Of a DNA stretch of 64,000 bases, positions 54,993 to 64,000 are shown one piece after another. This stretch comes from RBG-16-66-20 sp036262835 (GTDB taxonomy: Bacteria > Pseudomonadota > Gammaproteobacteria > Burkholderiales > SG8-39): NCBI GenBank assembly GCA_036262835.1, contig DATAID010000003.1, forward strand, positions 1-64,000, given 5' to 3'. The position numbers and the translations under genes were made by a program. The notes beneath the pieces are model-generated. The model ran no database searches. It worked only from the letters and a program-made list of their open reading frames with translations, and had not been told where the DNA came from. The first letter of the stretch is position 1, and each line of letters begins with the position of its first letter.

Positions 54993-55205
54993 TGTTGTTT
55001 CCTTCTTTTACTTAACTACCTAGTAATAGCTAATAGAGAGCCGCGAATTTCTGTATAGATCCGATTCCCATCTGCTTCCAGGGACTTGCGCGCACTCGAG
55101 CCCGTGCGTAACGGGGCGGGCATCCTGTGGAGCGTTGTGCGTAATTTCGGGCTCCCGCTCATCGGGCCGTCTTATGCACAAAGTATCCCCGTGATTCGCA
55201 CAGCT
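54993..55205. other. Candidate replication origin (oriC) element between dnaA and dnaN
   Basis: This 213-base spacer has a DnaA box TTATGCACA (55172-55180), a TGTGCGTAA (55136-55144; one mismatch to TTATNCACA on the other strand) and a weaker CGTGCGTAA (55103-55111). Next to dnaN lies an AT-rich stretch with TAG/TAA triplets (55021-55036) that resembles a DnaA-trio unwinding element. Position beside dnaA supports origin function; minimal boundaries cannot be set by eye. Confidence 0.55.
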
Positions 55206-56543
55206 TCACCCTTTGAGAACCTGTTCGAGCAAGTGATAGTCGCGGTTCAGTCCCAGATCCTTCTTGCGCAACGACGCAATCGTGCGGCACGCATGCAGGA
55301 CCGTGGTGTGATCCCGGTTGCCGAAGGCTTCGCCGATCTCGGGCAGGCTCATCTGCGTCAGATCCTTGGCCAGCGCCATCGCCACCTGGCGCGGCCGCGC
55401 GACGTTGCGGTTGCGGCGCTTGGAGTGCATGTCCGAAATCTTGATCTTGAAGTACTCCGCCACCGTCTTCTGGATGCCCTCGACGTTGATCTGCCGGTTC
55501 GCCACATGGAGGATGTCGCGCAGCGCCTCGCGGGCGAGCTCCAGGGACAGCTCGCGACCGGTGAAGCGCGCGAAGGCGAGCACCTTCTTCAGCGCCCCTT
55601 CGAGCTCGCGCACGTTGGAGCGAATGTGCTTGGCGATGAAAAAGGCGATGTCCTCGGGCAGGTCGAGCGACTCCGCCTCGGCCTTCTTCAGCACGATCGC
55701 GACCCGCATCTCGAGCTCCGGCGGCTCGATCGCCACCGTAAGGCCCCAGCCGAAGCGCGAGATCAGCCGCTCCTGCATGCCCGCGATCTCCTTGGGGTAG
55801 CTGTCGCAGGTGATGACGATCTGCTTGTGCGCCTCCACAAGCGCGTTGAACGCGTAAAAGAACTCCTCCTGCGTCCGGTCCTTGTTCGAAAAGAACTGGA
55901 TGTCGTCGATGAGAAGAAGATCCAGGGAGTGGTAATAGCGCTTGAATTCCTCGAACGACTTCTGCTGGTAGGCGCGCACCACGTCGGTGACGTACTGCTC
56001 GGCGTGGATGTAGCGGATGCGCGCCTGCGGCCGCCCGCCCGACAGGTGGTTGCCGATCGCCTGCACCAGGTGGGTCTTGCCCAGGCCCACCCCGCCATAG
56101 ACGAAGAGCGGGTTGTAAGAGATGCCGGGATTCTCGGCGACCTGGAGCGCGGCGGCGCGGGCAAGCTGGTTTGCCTTGCCGGTGACGAACGTCTCGAAAG
56201 TGAAGCTTCGATTGAGCCGCGCCCGGTCGGGCGCGAGTTGCGCGGGGGCCGGCTTTCGCTCGGGCACCGCGACGGGCGTGCGCGCCGGCGCCTCGCTTGC
56301 GCGCGCGAGTGTGAGCTTCACGTCGAGCTCGCGGCCGCCCGCCTCGGCAGCGAGCCGGCCGATGCGCCCGACGAACCGGTCGCGCACCATCTCGAACACG
56401 AATCGGTTGGGCGCGACGAGCACGATCACCGAGGAATCGTCGGCCGCCGGCCCGATCGCGAGCGGGCGAATCCAGGCGTTGAACTGCTGCGCGGGCAGCT
56501 CCTGCTCCAGTCGGCGCAGGCAAGCGTGCCAGAGGTTCTGCAT
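55206..56543 (-). CDS. dnaA: Chromosomal replication initiator DnaA
   Basis: A 445-residue AAA+ initiator. Domain I begins M-Q-N-L-W-H-A-C-L-R-R-L-E; a short linker precedes Walker A G-G-V-G-L-G-K-T at 150-157 and Walker B L-L-L-I-D-D-I-Q-F. The C-terminal DNA-binding domain has the signature G-N-R-D-H-T-T-V-L-H-A. It binds DnaA boxes on both sides of the gene. It points away from rpmH, as is usual near the origin. Confidence 0.98.
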   Translation of the reverse strand: MQNLWHACLRRLEQELPAQQFNAWIRPLAIGPAADDSSVIVLVAPNRFVFEMVRDRFVGRIGRLAAEAGGRELDVKLTLARASEAPARTPVAVPERKPAPAQLAPDRARLNRSFTFETFVTGKANQLARAAALQVAENPGISYNPLFVYGGVGLGKTHLVQAIGNHLSGGRPQARIRYIHAEQYVTDVVRAYQQKSFEEFKRYYHSLDLLLIDDIQFFSNKDRTQEEFFYAFNALVEAHKQIVITCDSYPKEIAGMQERLISRFGWGLTVAIEPPELEMRVAIVLKKAEAESLDLPEDIAFFIAKHIRSNVRELEGALKKVLAFARFTGRELSLELAREALRDILHVANRQINVEGIQKTVAEYFKIKISDMHSKRRNRNVARPRQVAMALAKDLTQMSLPEIGEAFGNRDHTTVLHACRTIASLRKKDLGLNRDYHLLEQVLKG

Positions 56544-56608
56544 GGAGGCGGTTGTGTGCCTTTATCGGGCGGGGTGGCGAGCTTAAATTTTACCGTTTCC
56601 GCTTCGCC

Positions 56609-56617
56609 TTATCCACA
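56609..56617 (+). other. Consensus DnaA box in dnaA-rpmH spacer
   Basis: TTATCCACA, a perfect match to the strong DnaA box, in the spacer between divergent dnaA and rpmH, followed by A-rich sequence. It may serve dnaA autoregulation or be part of a bipartite origin. Confidence 0.7.
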
Positions 56618-56654
56618 ATCCGCGCGCATAAAAAAGAGGAAAAAAAACCGTGAT

Positions 56655-56684
56655 TTGACAAGGCTTCAGCGCGCGGGCTCTAAT
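56655..56684 (+). promoter_or_regulatory. Sigma-70 promoter of rpmH-rnpA-yidD-yidC-mnmE
   Basis: TTGACA (perfect -35), 18-base spacer, TCTAAT (5 of 6 to -10), starting transcription about 25 bases before the rpmH ATG. Its strength fits a ribosomal-protein operon. Confidence 0.75.
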
Positions 56685-56714
56685 GTCGCCCTTTTCGAAT
56701 TCGAGCAAGCCGAA

Positions 56715-56855
56715 ATGAAGCAGAAGCGGACCTACCAACCCTCCAAGACACGGCGCGCCAGAACCCACGGGTTTCTCGTGCGCAGCCGCACGCGCTCCGG
56801 GCGCGCGGTGCTGCGCGCGCGGCGGGCAAAAGGCCGCAAGCGGCTCGCCGTGTAG
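56715..56855 (+). CDS. rpmH: 50S ribosomal protein L34
   Basis: A 46-residue basic protein matching L34: K-R-T-Y-Q-P-S-K-T-R-R-A-R-T-H-G-F-L-V-R, ending G-R-K-R-L-A-V. The N-terminus is two residues longer (M-K-Q-K-R-T) than in E. coli. It heads the operon behind a good promoter; rnpA follows after 26 bases. Confidence 0.97.
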   Translation: MKQKRTYQPSKTRRARTHGFLVRSRTRSGRAVLRARRAKGRKRLAV

Positions 56856-56881
56856 GGCCCGCGCCCGGCGAGGCTCGGCGC

Positions 56882-57226
56882 ATGAAGCGGGCGACGCTGG
56901 GATTCGGGCAGGAAAAGCGGCTTGCAAGGAAATCCGACTTCGAGCGGCTGCTGCGCGAAGGCGCGCGGCGCTCGAGGTCCGGTTACCTGCTCTACCTGGC
57001 GGCGCGCGCGGAAGGACCGCCGCGTCTCGGCATTCTCATTTCGCGCAAGCACGCAGCCAAAGCCACCATGCGCAACGGCATCAAGCGCTGTATCCGCGAG
57101 GCCTTCCGCCTGGAGCAGGCGCGCCTGGGCGCGCTCGACGTGCTCGTGCGCCCGCCCTACGGCGCGCGGCCGGGTCGCGAGATGCGTGAGCGCCTGCGCG
57201 CGCTCTTTGGCGAGCTGAAGCCGTGA
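56882..57226 (+). CDS. rnpA: Ribonuclease P protein component
   Basis: A 114-residue basic subunit of RNase P that assists the RNA catalyst in 5' maturation of tRNAs. The RNR motif R-N-G-I-K-R-C-I-R-E-A-F-R is present, preceded by S-R-K-H-A-A-K-A-T. N-terminal L-A-R-K-S-D-F-E is typical. Its stop overlaps the yidD start as GTGA. Confidence 0.96.
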   Translation: MKRATLGFGQEKRLARKSDFERLLREGARRSRSGYLLYLAARAEGPPRLGILISRKHAAKATMRNGIKRCIREAFRLEQARLGALDVLVRPPYGARPGREMRERLRALFGELKP

Positions 57227-57441
57227 GAACCCTCCTGCGCTCGCTGCTGCGGCTCTACCGCTACGCCGTCTCGCCGATGCTCGCGCCGGCGTGCCGCTTT
57301 CATCCCAGTTGCTCGGTCTATGCCGAGGAGGCGATCGAGGCGCACGGCGCCTTGCGCGGCGGCTGGCTCACCGCGCGGCGGCTGTGCCGCTGCGGGCCGT
57401 GGCATGCAGGCGGCTTTGACCCGGTGCCGGGGAAGGACTAG
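57223..57441 (+). CDS. yidD: Membrane protein insertion efficiency factor YidD
   Basis: A 72-residue protein with an amphipathic N-terminal helix and the signature C-R-F-H-P-S-C-S-V-Y-A, followed by C-R-C-G-P-W-H-A-G-G-F-D-P-V. It works with YidC at the inner membrane. The start is GTG, overlapping rnpA by four bases; yidC begins on the base after the stop. Confidence 0.95.
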   Translation: MRTLLRSLLRLYRYAVSPMLAPACRFHPSCSVYAEEAIEAHGALRGGWLTARRLCRCGPWHAGGFDPVPGKD

Positions 57442-59109
57442 ATGGATACGCAACGCCTCATTCTGCTTTTCATCTTCGGCTTCTCGATCCTCATGCTCTG
57501 GGAGGCGTGGGAGAAGGAAAACCGTCCGAAGCCCGCGCCGCAGGCCGAGCGCTCGGTGCCCGCGGCGGGCGCGAAGCAGGGCGCTGCGCCGGCTCCCGCG
57601 CCAGCCGCTTCGGGCGCCGTCGCCGCAGGTGAGGCGAAAGTGCCGACCGCTGCGCCGGCCGCGAAGGGCGAAACCATCACGGTACGGACCGACCTGATGA
57701 TCGCCGAGATCGACACCCTCGGCGGAACCCTCAAGCGGGTGGAGCTGCTCAAGCACAAGGATTCGGAGGACGAGACCAAGGATTACGTGTTGCTGGGCCC
57801 AGCGCATCACTACGAGGCGCAAAGCGGCCTCGCCGGCGAAGGCGGGCCCAACCACACCACCCTCTGGAGCGCCCAGCCCGGGGAGCGCACGCTGCAAGCC
57901 GGCCAGAACGCAGTCGAGGTGCGGCTCGAGGCGAAGGGCAAGGACGGCGTGGCGGTGACCAAGATCTACCGCTTCAAGCGCGACAGCTACCTGATCGACG
58001 TCGAATTCGACATCGCGAACGGCGGCGCGGCGCCTCTGCAGCCGGCGACCTACTTCCAGCTCAAGCACGACGGCAAGCAGTCGGGCAACACCAACAGCGT
58101 CGCCGCGAGCTTCGGCGCCCAGAGCTTCCACGGGTTCGCGATCTACAGCGAGGAAAAGAAGTACCAGAAAATCCCGCTCTCGGACGTCGACAAGGGCAAG
58201 GCCGACTTTATCAAGGAGGCGAAGAGCGGCTGGCTCGCCTATGTCGAGCACTACTTCGTGTCCGGCTGGTTTCCGCCGGCCAGCGCCGAGCGCAGCTACG
58301 ACGTGGTGAAGGTGGACGATCTCTACTACGGGCGGCTGCGGCTCCCGGTCGGCACCCTCGCGCCCGGCGCAAGCGCCAGGGTGAGCGTGCCCCTCTATGC
58401 CGGTCCGCAGGAGCAAAGGCGCCTGGAGGCGGTCGCTCCGGAGTTCGACCGGGTGGTCGACTACGGATGGCTGCGCATCATCGCCTGGCCGCTCTTCTGG
58501 CTGCTCGAGAAGTTCCACGCTCTCGCCGGCAACTGGGGCGTGGCGATCATCCTGCTCACGGTGCTCATCAAGCTCGTCTTCTTCCCGCTTTCGGCCGCCA
58601 GCTACAAGTCGATGGCGAAGATGAAGCTGATTACGCCGCGCCTGCAGCGCCTGCGCGAGATGTACGGCGACGATCGCCAGAAGATGAACGTGGCGATGAT
58701 GGAGCTCTACAAGACCGAGAAGATCAACCCGCTCGGCGGCTGCTTCCCCATCCTCGTGCAGATCCCGGTCTTCATCTCGCTTTACTGGGTGCTGCTTGCG
58801 GCCATCGAGCTGCGCCATGCGCCCTTCATCCTCTGGATCCACGACCTCTCGGCGCTCGACCCCTACTACGTGCTGCCGATCCTGATGACGATCACGATGG
58901 TGCTGCAGACGCGCATGAACCCCACGCCGCCCGATCCGGTGCAGGCGAAGGTCATGCAGTTCATGCCGTTCATTTTCAGCATCTTCTTTTTCTTCTTCCC
59001 CGCCGGGCTGGTGCTGTACTGGCTCGTCAACAACATCCTTTCCATCGCACAGCAGTGGCAGATTCAGCGGATGTTCAACCGCGACAAGCCTGCCCATGCC
59101 AAGCGCTGA
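57442..59109 (+). CDS. yidC: Membrane protein insertase YidC
   Basis: A 555-residue inner-membrane insertase. An N-terminal membrane helix (about residues 6-22) is followed by an Ala/Pro-rich linker and a large periplasmic beta domain, then five C-terminal helices. The core includes N-W-G-V-A-I-I-L-L-T-V-L-I-K, G-G-C-F-P-I-L-V-Q-I-P-V-F, and L-Y-W-L-V-N-N-I-L. Lys/Arg-rich C-terminus is normal. It overlaps mnmE by 14 bases. Confidence 0.98.
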   Translation: MDTQRLILLFIFGFSILMLWEAWEKENRPKPAPQAERSVPAAGAKQGAAPAPAPAASGAVAAGEAKVPTAAPAAKGETITVRTDLMIAEIDTLGGTLKRVELLKHKDSEDETKDYVLLGPAHHYEAQSGLAGEGGPNHTTLWSAQPGERTLQAGQNAVEVRLEAKGKDGVAVTKIYRFKRDSYLIDVEFDIANGGAAPLQPATYFQLKHDGKQSGNTNSVAASFGAQSFHGFAIYSEEKKYQKIPLSDVDKGKADFIKEAKSGWLAYVEHYFVSGWFPPASAERSYDVVKVDDLYYGRLRLPVGTLAPGASARVSVPLYAGPQEQRRLEAVAPEFDRVVDYGWLRIIAWPLFWLLEKFHALAGNWGVAIILLTVLIKLVFFPLSAASYKSMAKMKLITPRLQRLREMYGDDRQKMNVAMMELYKTEKINPLGGCFPILVQIPVFISLYWVLLAAIELRHAPFILWIHDLSALDPYYVLPILMTITMVLQTRMNPTPPDPVQAKVMQFMPFIFSIFFFFFPAGLVLYWLVNNILSIAQQWQIQRMFNRDKPAHAKR

Positions 59110-60445
59110 GCGGCCTCGCCGCGACCCCAATCCACCTGCATCCGACACCATCGCGGCAGTAGCGACGCCGCCCGGCCGCGGCGGTATCGGCATCGTCAGG
59201 CTCTCGGGTCCGCGCACCGCGGCGATCGCGGCCGCCCTCCTTGGCCGCCTGCCCTCCCCGCGCCAGGCGGTGCATGCGGTGTTTCGCGACGCGCGCGGCG
59301 AGCCGCTCGACGAAGGCATTGCGCTTTACTTCCGCGCACCGCAGTCGTACACGGGCGAAGACGTGCTCGAGCTGCAGGGCCACGGCGGTCCGGTGGTCAC
59401 CCGGGCGGTGCTCGCGGCGGCGCTCGATGCGGGTGCGCGCCTCGCCGAGCCGGGCGAATACACGCGGCGGGCTTTCCTGAACGGCCGGGTCGACCTTGCC
59501 CAGGCCGAAGCGGTGGCCGACTTGATCGATGCGGCGAGCCTGCAGGCGGCGCGCTCGGCGCTGCGCTCGCTCGCGGGCGAATTTTCCTCGGCGATCGACG
59601 CGCTCTCCGCGGGGCTGAGGGAGTTGCGCGCGCTCACCGAGGCCGCGCTCGATTTTCCCGAGGAGGAAATCGACCCTTTGCATCGGGCCGACGCCGAGGC
59701 GCGGCTGGCGCGGCTGCGAGCAATGCTGGAAGAAGTGCTTGCCAAGAGCCGCCAGGGCAGCCTTCTGCGCAACGGCCTCCACGTCGTCCTCGCCGGTCGG
59801 CCCAACGTCGGCAAGTCGAGCCTCATGAACCGCCTTGCGGGCGAGGAGCGCGCCATCGTCACGCCCGTGCCGGGGACGACGCGCGATGCGCTGCGCGAAA
59901 CGTTGCAGATCGACGGTGTCCCGGTCGTGCTCGTCGATACCGCCGGGTTGCGCGCCTCATGCGACGAGATCGAGCGCCTCGGGATCGAGCGCACGCGCAG
60001 CGAAATGGCGCGCGCCGATCTCATCCTGACCGTGCTCGAGGCCCCCGGTCAGCAAGCCCCTGAGCCGCCGCCGGAAGGAATCGCCCAGTTGCGCGTGATC
60101 AACAAGATCGACCTCGTGCCCAACCTCCGGCCGGGCCGCTCACCGGAGGGAATCCGGGTGTCCGCTAGAACCGGTGCCGGGCTGCCGGAGCTTCGCGCGG
60201 CCATTATCGAGACCGCGGGCTGGCACCCCGGGGGCGAGTCCGTGTTTTTGGCCCGGGAGCGCCACTTGCGTGCCCTCGGATCCGCTAGGGCGCACCTGGA
60301 AGCCGCCGCCGGAAGGCCTGCGCAGTGGGAACTCTTTGCCGAGGAACTCCGTCTTGCTCAGCAAGCCTTGGGCGAAATCGTCGGCCATACGAGCGCCGAC
60401 GACCTTCTCGGAGAGATCTTTTCGCGCTTTTGCATCGGGAAATAA
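59096..60445 (+). CDS. mnmE: tRNA modification GTPase MnmE (TrmE)
   Basis: A 449-residue GTPase that, with MnmG, modifies wobble uridine to the 5-carboxymethylaminomethyl form. N-terminal folate-binding domain (D-T-I-A-A-V-A-T-P-P-G-R-G-G-I), G1 G-R-P-N-V-G-K-S at about 234-241, G3 D-T-A-G, G4 N-K-I-D and the C-terminal catalytic Cys in F-C-I-G-K. mnmG starts about 3.3 kb downstream, after pckG and an MFS gene. Confidence 0.97.
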   Translation: MPSAERPRRDPNPPASDTIAAVATPPGRGGIGIVRLSGPRTAAIAAALLGRLPSPRQAVHAVFRDARGEPLDEGIALYFRAPQSYTGEDVLELQGHGGPVVTRAVLAAALDAGARLAEPGEYTRRAFLNGRVDLAQAEAVADLIDAASLQAARSALRSLAGEFSSAIDALSAGLRELRALTEAALDFPEEEIDPLHRADAEARLARLRAMLEEVLAKSRQGSLLRNGLHVVLAGRPNVGKSSLMNRLAGEERAIVTPVPGTTRDALRETLQIDGVPVVLVDTAGLRASCDEIERLGIERTRSEMARADLILTVLEAPGQQAPEPPPEGIAQLRVINKIDLVPNLRPGRSPEGIRVSARTGAGLPELRAAIIETAGWHPGGESVFLARERHLRALGSARAHLEAAAGRPAQWELFAEELRLAQQALGEIVGHTSADDLLGEIFSRFCIGK

Positions 60446-60593
60446 TGCCTTACCTATCTATATGAAAGTAAAGGATAAATAGCATCCCGGATGGGCCATA
60501 TCCCGGCGTAACCTCCCCGCGGTAGAATCCGCCCCCATCATCCTCTTCGGCCCGGGCACCCCCAGGCCGTTTTCGTTTCAGGAGCAAAGCTAG

Positions 60594-62428
<1,835 letters not shown>

Positions 62429-62432
<4 letters not shown>

Positions 62433-63661
62433 GCGCGCGCCGGCAGCCTCAGCAGTCTTAACGCAAGCAGTCCGGCCGCGACCGAAAGGGCCGCGGCGGC
62501 GCCGAGCGCCCAGCTCGAGCGCCCGTATTCGAGCAGAAAGCCCCCGAGGGTCAGGCCCAGGCTCACCCCGGCAAGCAAGGCGGTCGATGACCACGTGAAC
62601 GCCTCGGTCGAGTGCTCCGGGCGCGAGCGCTTGGCTACCAGCATCGCCTGCATGATGAGCGCGGGCGACATGGCGAGGCCTGCGGGCAGGCACCAGAGCA
62701 GGAACATCCAGTCGGCCTGGAGCGCCGCGAGCGGCGCGACGCCCAGACCCATGACTGCAAGGGCGAGCGGAAACTGGCGCGCGAGCGGCAATCCCCAGCT
62801 GCGGCTTCCGTAAACCAGGCCGCCTGCGGCGCTGCTCACGCTCATGATGCCGAGGAGCACGCCGGCAAACGCCGGGCGGCCGAGCTCGGCGGCATACGCC
62901 ATCGTCCCGATCTCAACGAGGCCGAAAGCGCCCGCGTAGCAAACGACGACCGCAAGCAACGGCCCGAATCCAGGCTCGGCGAGCGGCCCGAAGAGGCTCG
63001 CGGGACGGCGCGGCTCGATACGCCATTCGGCGAGCGCGCGCGAGCCACGGAAGAGCAGCGTGCCGGCGAAGCCGCAGGCCGCCGCGAACGCGACCGCTGC
63101 CGCAGGTGAGAGCACGGCGACGAAAAAGGCGACCAGGAGCGGTCCGACGATGAAGATCGTCTCGATCAGCACCGACTCGAGGGAATAGGCCGCCGCGAGC
63201 AGCGCGTCGTCTTTCAGGCGCTGCTTGAGGAAGGTACGCATGCACACCGTGATTGGCGGAAAGCTCGCGCCCGCGGCAATCGCGAGCGCGGCGGCAATCC
63301 ACGGATGGCCGCCTGCATGCAAAGCCGCGATCAACGCGAGGAGCGACGCCGGGAACGCGAACGCGCATGCGAGCAAAAGATGACGTGGACCGCGCCGGTC
63401 GATCAAACGCCCGAGCGCGGGGGCGAGGACCGCGAGGCCGAGCGTGTAGCACGCCGCGACACTGCCGCCGCGCGCGAAGGAGTCGCTCACCGACTGGGCG
63501 AGCATGAGAATGGCGAGGCCGGTGATGCCGATCGGCAATCGGCCCAGAAACGAGGCGCCGATTGAGGAGCGGAGCGTCGGCTGCGCGAGCAGGGCGCTGT
63601 AACGGGCGAGCGAAATCAAGGAACCCGCGAACCAGGAGGGGAAGGGCCGGCATTGTCGCAT
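62429..63661 (-). CDS. MFS transporter
   Basis: A 410-residue major facilitator with about 12 hydrophobic helices. The loop 2-3 motif reads A-P-A-L-G-R-L-I-D-R-R-G-P-R-H, a good match to the MFS signature. It has a 20-residue N-terminal lead before the first helix, so the start may be later. Substrate unknown. It lies between pckG and mnmG and diverges from mnmG over the parS-like sites. Confidence 0.85.
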
Positions 63662-63705
63662 GGCTGCGCGGGATGCTGCGTCGCAGCATACGGCTAAGTT
63701 GCCGT

Positions 63706-63721
63706 TGTTCCACGTGAAACA
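63706..63721. other. parS site 1
   Basis: TGTTCCACGTGAAACA matches the ParB-binding consensus TGTTNCACGTGAAACA at every defined position. Location upstream of mnmG near the origin, where rsmG-parA-parB normally follow, supports it. Confidence 0.85.
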
Positions 63722-63744
63722 TCGCTAGCGGACATCGGGCGGCT

Positions 63745-63760
63745 GGTTTCACGTGGAACA
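63745..63760. other. parS site 2
   Basis: GGTTTCACGTGGAACA differs from the reverse complement of site 1 at one of 16 positions (first base). The two sites begin 39 bases apart in the spacer between the MFS gene and mnmG. Confidence 0.8.
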
Positions 63761-63788
63761 TTCACGTATCATGCGGCCGCTTCTTCAA

Positions 63789-64000
63789 ATGCAATTTCCG
63801 ACTGAATTCGATGTGATCGTGGTGGGCGGCGGCCACGCCGGCACCGAGGCCGCGCTCGCTTCCGCGCGCTCAGGCGCGCGAACCCTCTTGCTCACGCATA
63901 GCCTGGAGACCCTGGGCCAGATGTCCTGCAACCCGTCCATCGGCGGAATCGGCAAGGGGCACTTGGTGAAGGAGATCGACGCTCTGGGCGGGGCCATGGC
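63789..64000 (+). CDS. mnmG: tRNA modification enzyme MnmG (GidA), N-terminal part
   Basis: The first 70 residues of the FAD-binding partner of MnmE; the rest lies outside the window. It starts M-Q-F-P-T-E-F-D-V-I-V-V-G-G-G-H-A-G-T-E with the dinucleotide motif, then L-G-Q-M-S-C-N-P-S-I-G-G-I-G-K-G-H-L. An ATG six codons earlier is also in frame, but the family begins at M-Q-F-P. Two parS-like sites lie just upstream. Confidence 0.96.
   Translation, partial: MQFPTEFDVIVVGGGHAGTEAALASARSGARTLLLTHSLETLGQMSCNPSIGGIGKGHLVKEIDALGGAM

Overview
The window is GC-rich, densely packed bacterial chromosome surrounding the replication origin of a betaproteobacterium, probably near Burkholderiales or an uncultured relative. 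Supporting this are the dnaA-dnaN-gyrB / rpmH-rnpA-yidD-yidC-mnmE arrangement, the def-fmt-rsmB-DUF4390-ntrY-ntrX block, a TorF-type porin with glnK-amtB, ubiK-comM, a 32-residue ribosomal protein THX gene, and many Bug/liv-type uptake genes. No tRNA, rRNA, insertion sequence, phage or CRISPR array was seen, and no gene-free stretch exceeds 300 bases.

Left part (1-15.4 kb) is housekeeping: a partial RNB-family exoribonuclease, a YqiA-like esterase, mpl, a conserved hypothetical, a TlpA-like thioredoxin, then aroQ, accB-accC, prmA, a zinc-ribbon membrane protein and a PfkB kinase on the plus strand. HIT, apaH, dimeric dUTPase, comM and ubiK follow on the minus strand. Next is a nitrogen module (porin, glnK, amtB) preceded by a sigma-54-type promoter and two NtrC-like sites.

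Middle part (15.4-39.4 kb) is accessory catabolism. A MarR regulator diverges from an aryl-CoA ligase. They are followed by a five-gene branched-chain-type ABC importer, fumarylpyruvate hydrolase and maleylpyruvate isomerase homologues, both subunits of an intradiol (protocatechuate 3,4-) dioxygenase, a ThDP enzyme, an FAD oxidoreductase, a MetE-like enzyme, a PcaB-like cycloisomerase and a thioesterase. Together these look like an aromatic-acid uptake and breakdown locus that mixes parts of the gentisate and beta-ketoadipate routes but is complete for neither. A catalytically dead HtrA-like protein, a methyltransferase with a signal-like N-terminus, metH behind a putative attenuator, THX, and a small cupin / acyl-CoA-dehydrogenase-like / Bug cluster follow.

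Right part (39.4-64 kb) returns to core functions: ntrX (degenerate AAA domain), ntrY, DUF4390, rsmB, fmt and def on the minus strand; lysM, dprA, smg and a type IA topoisomerase on the plus strand; gyrB, dnaN and dnaA on the minus strand. The origin region holds DnaA boxes. rpmH to mnmE, pckG, an MFS transporter and the start of mnmG complete the window. Two parS-like 16-mers lie just upstream of mnmG, as expected beside an origin.

The most interesting items are the metH leader, the hybrid aromatic locus, the livH start abutting an intrinsic terminator, the pseudoprotease, the degenerate NtrX, and two genes (fmt, pcaB) whose best start codon is CTG.
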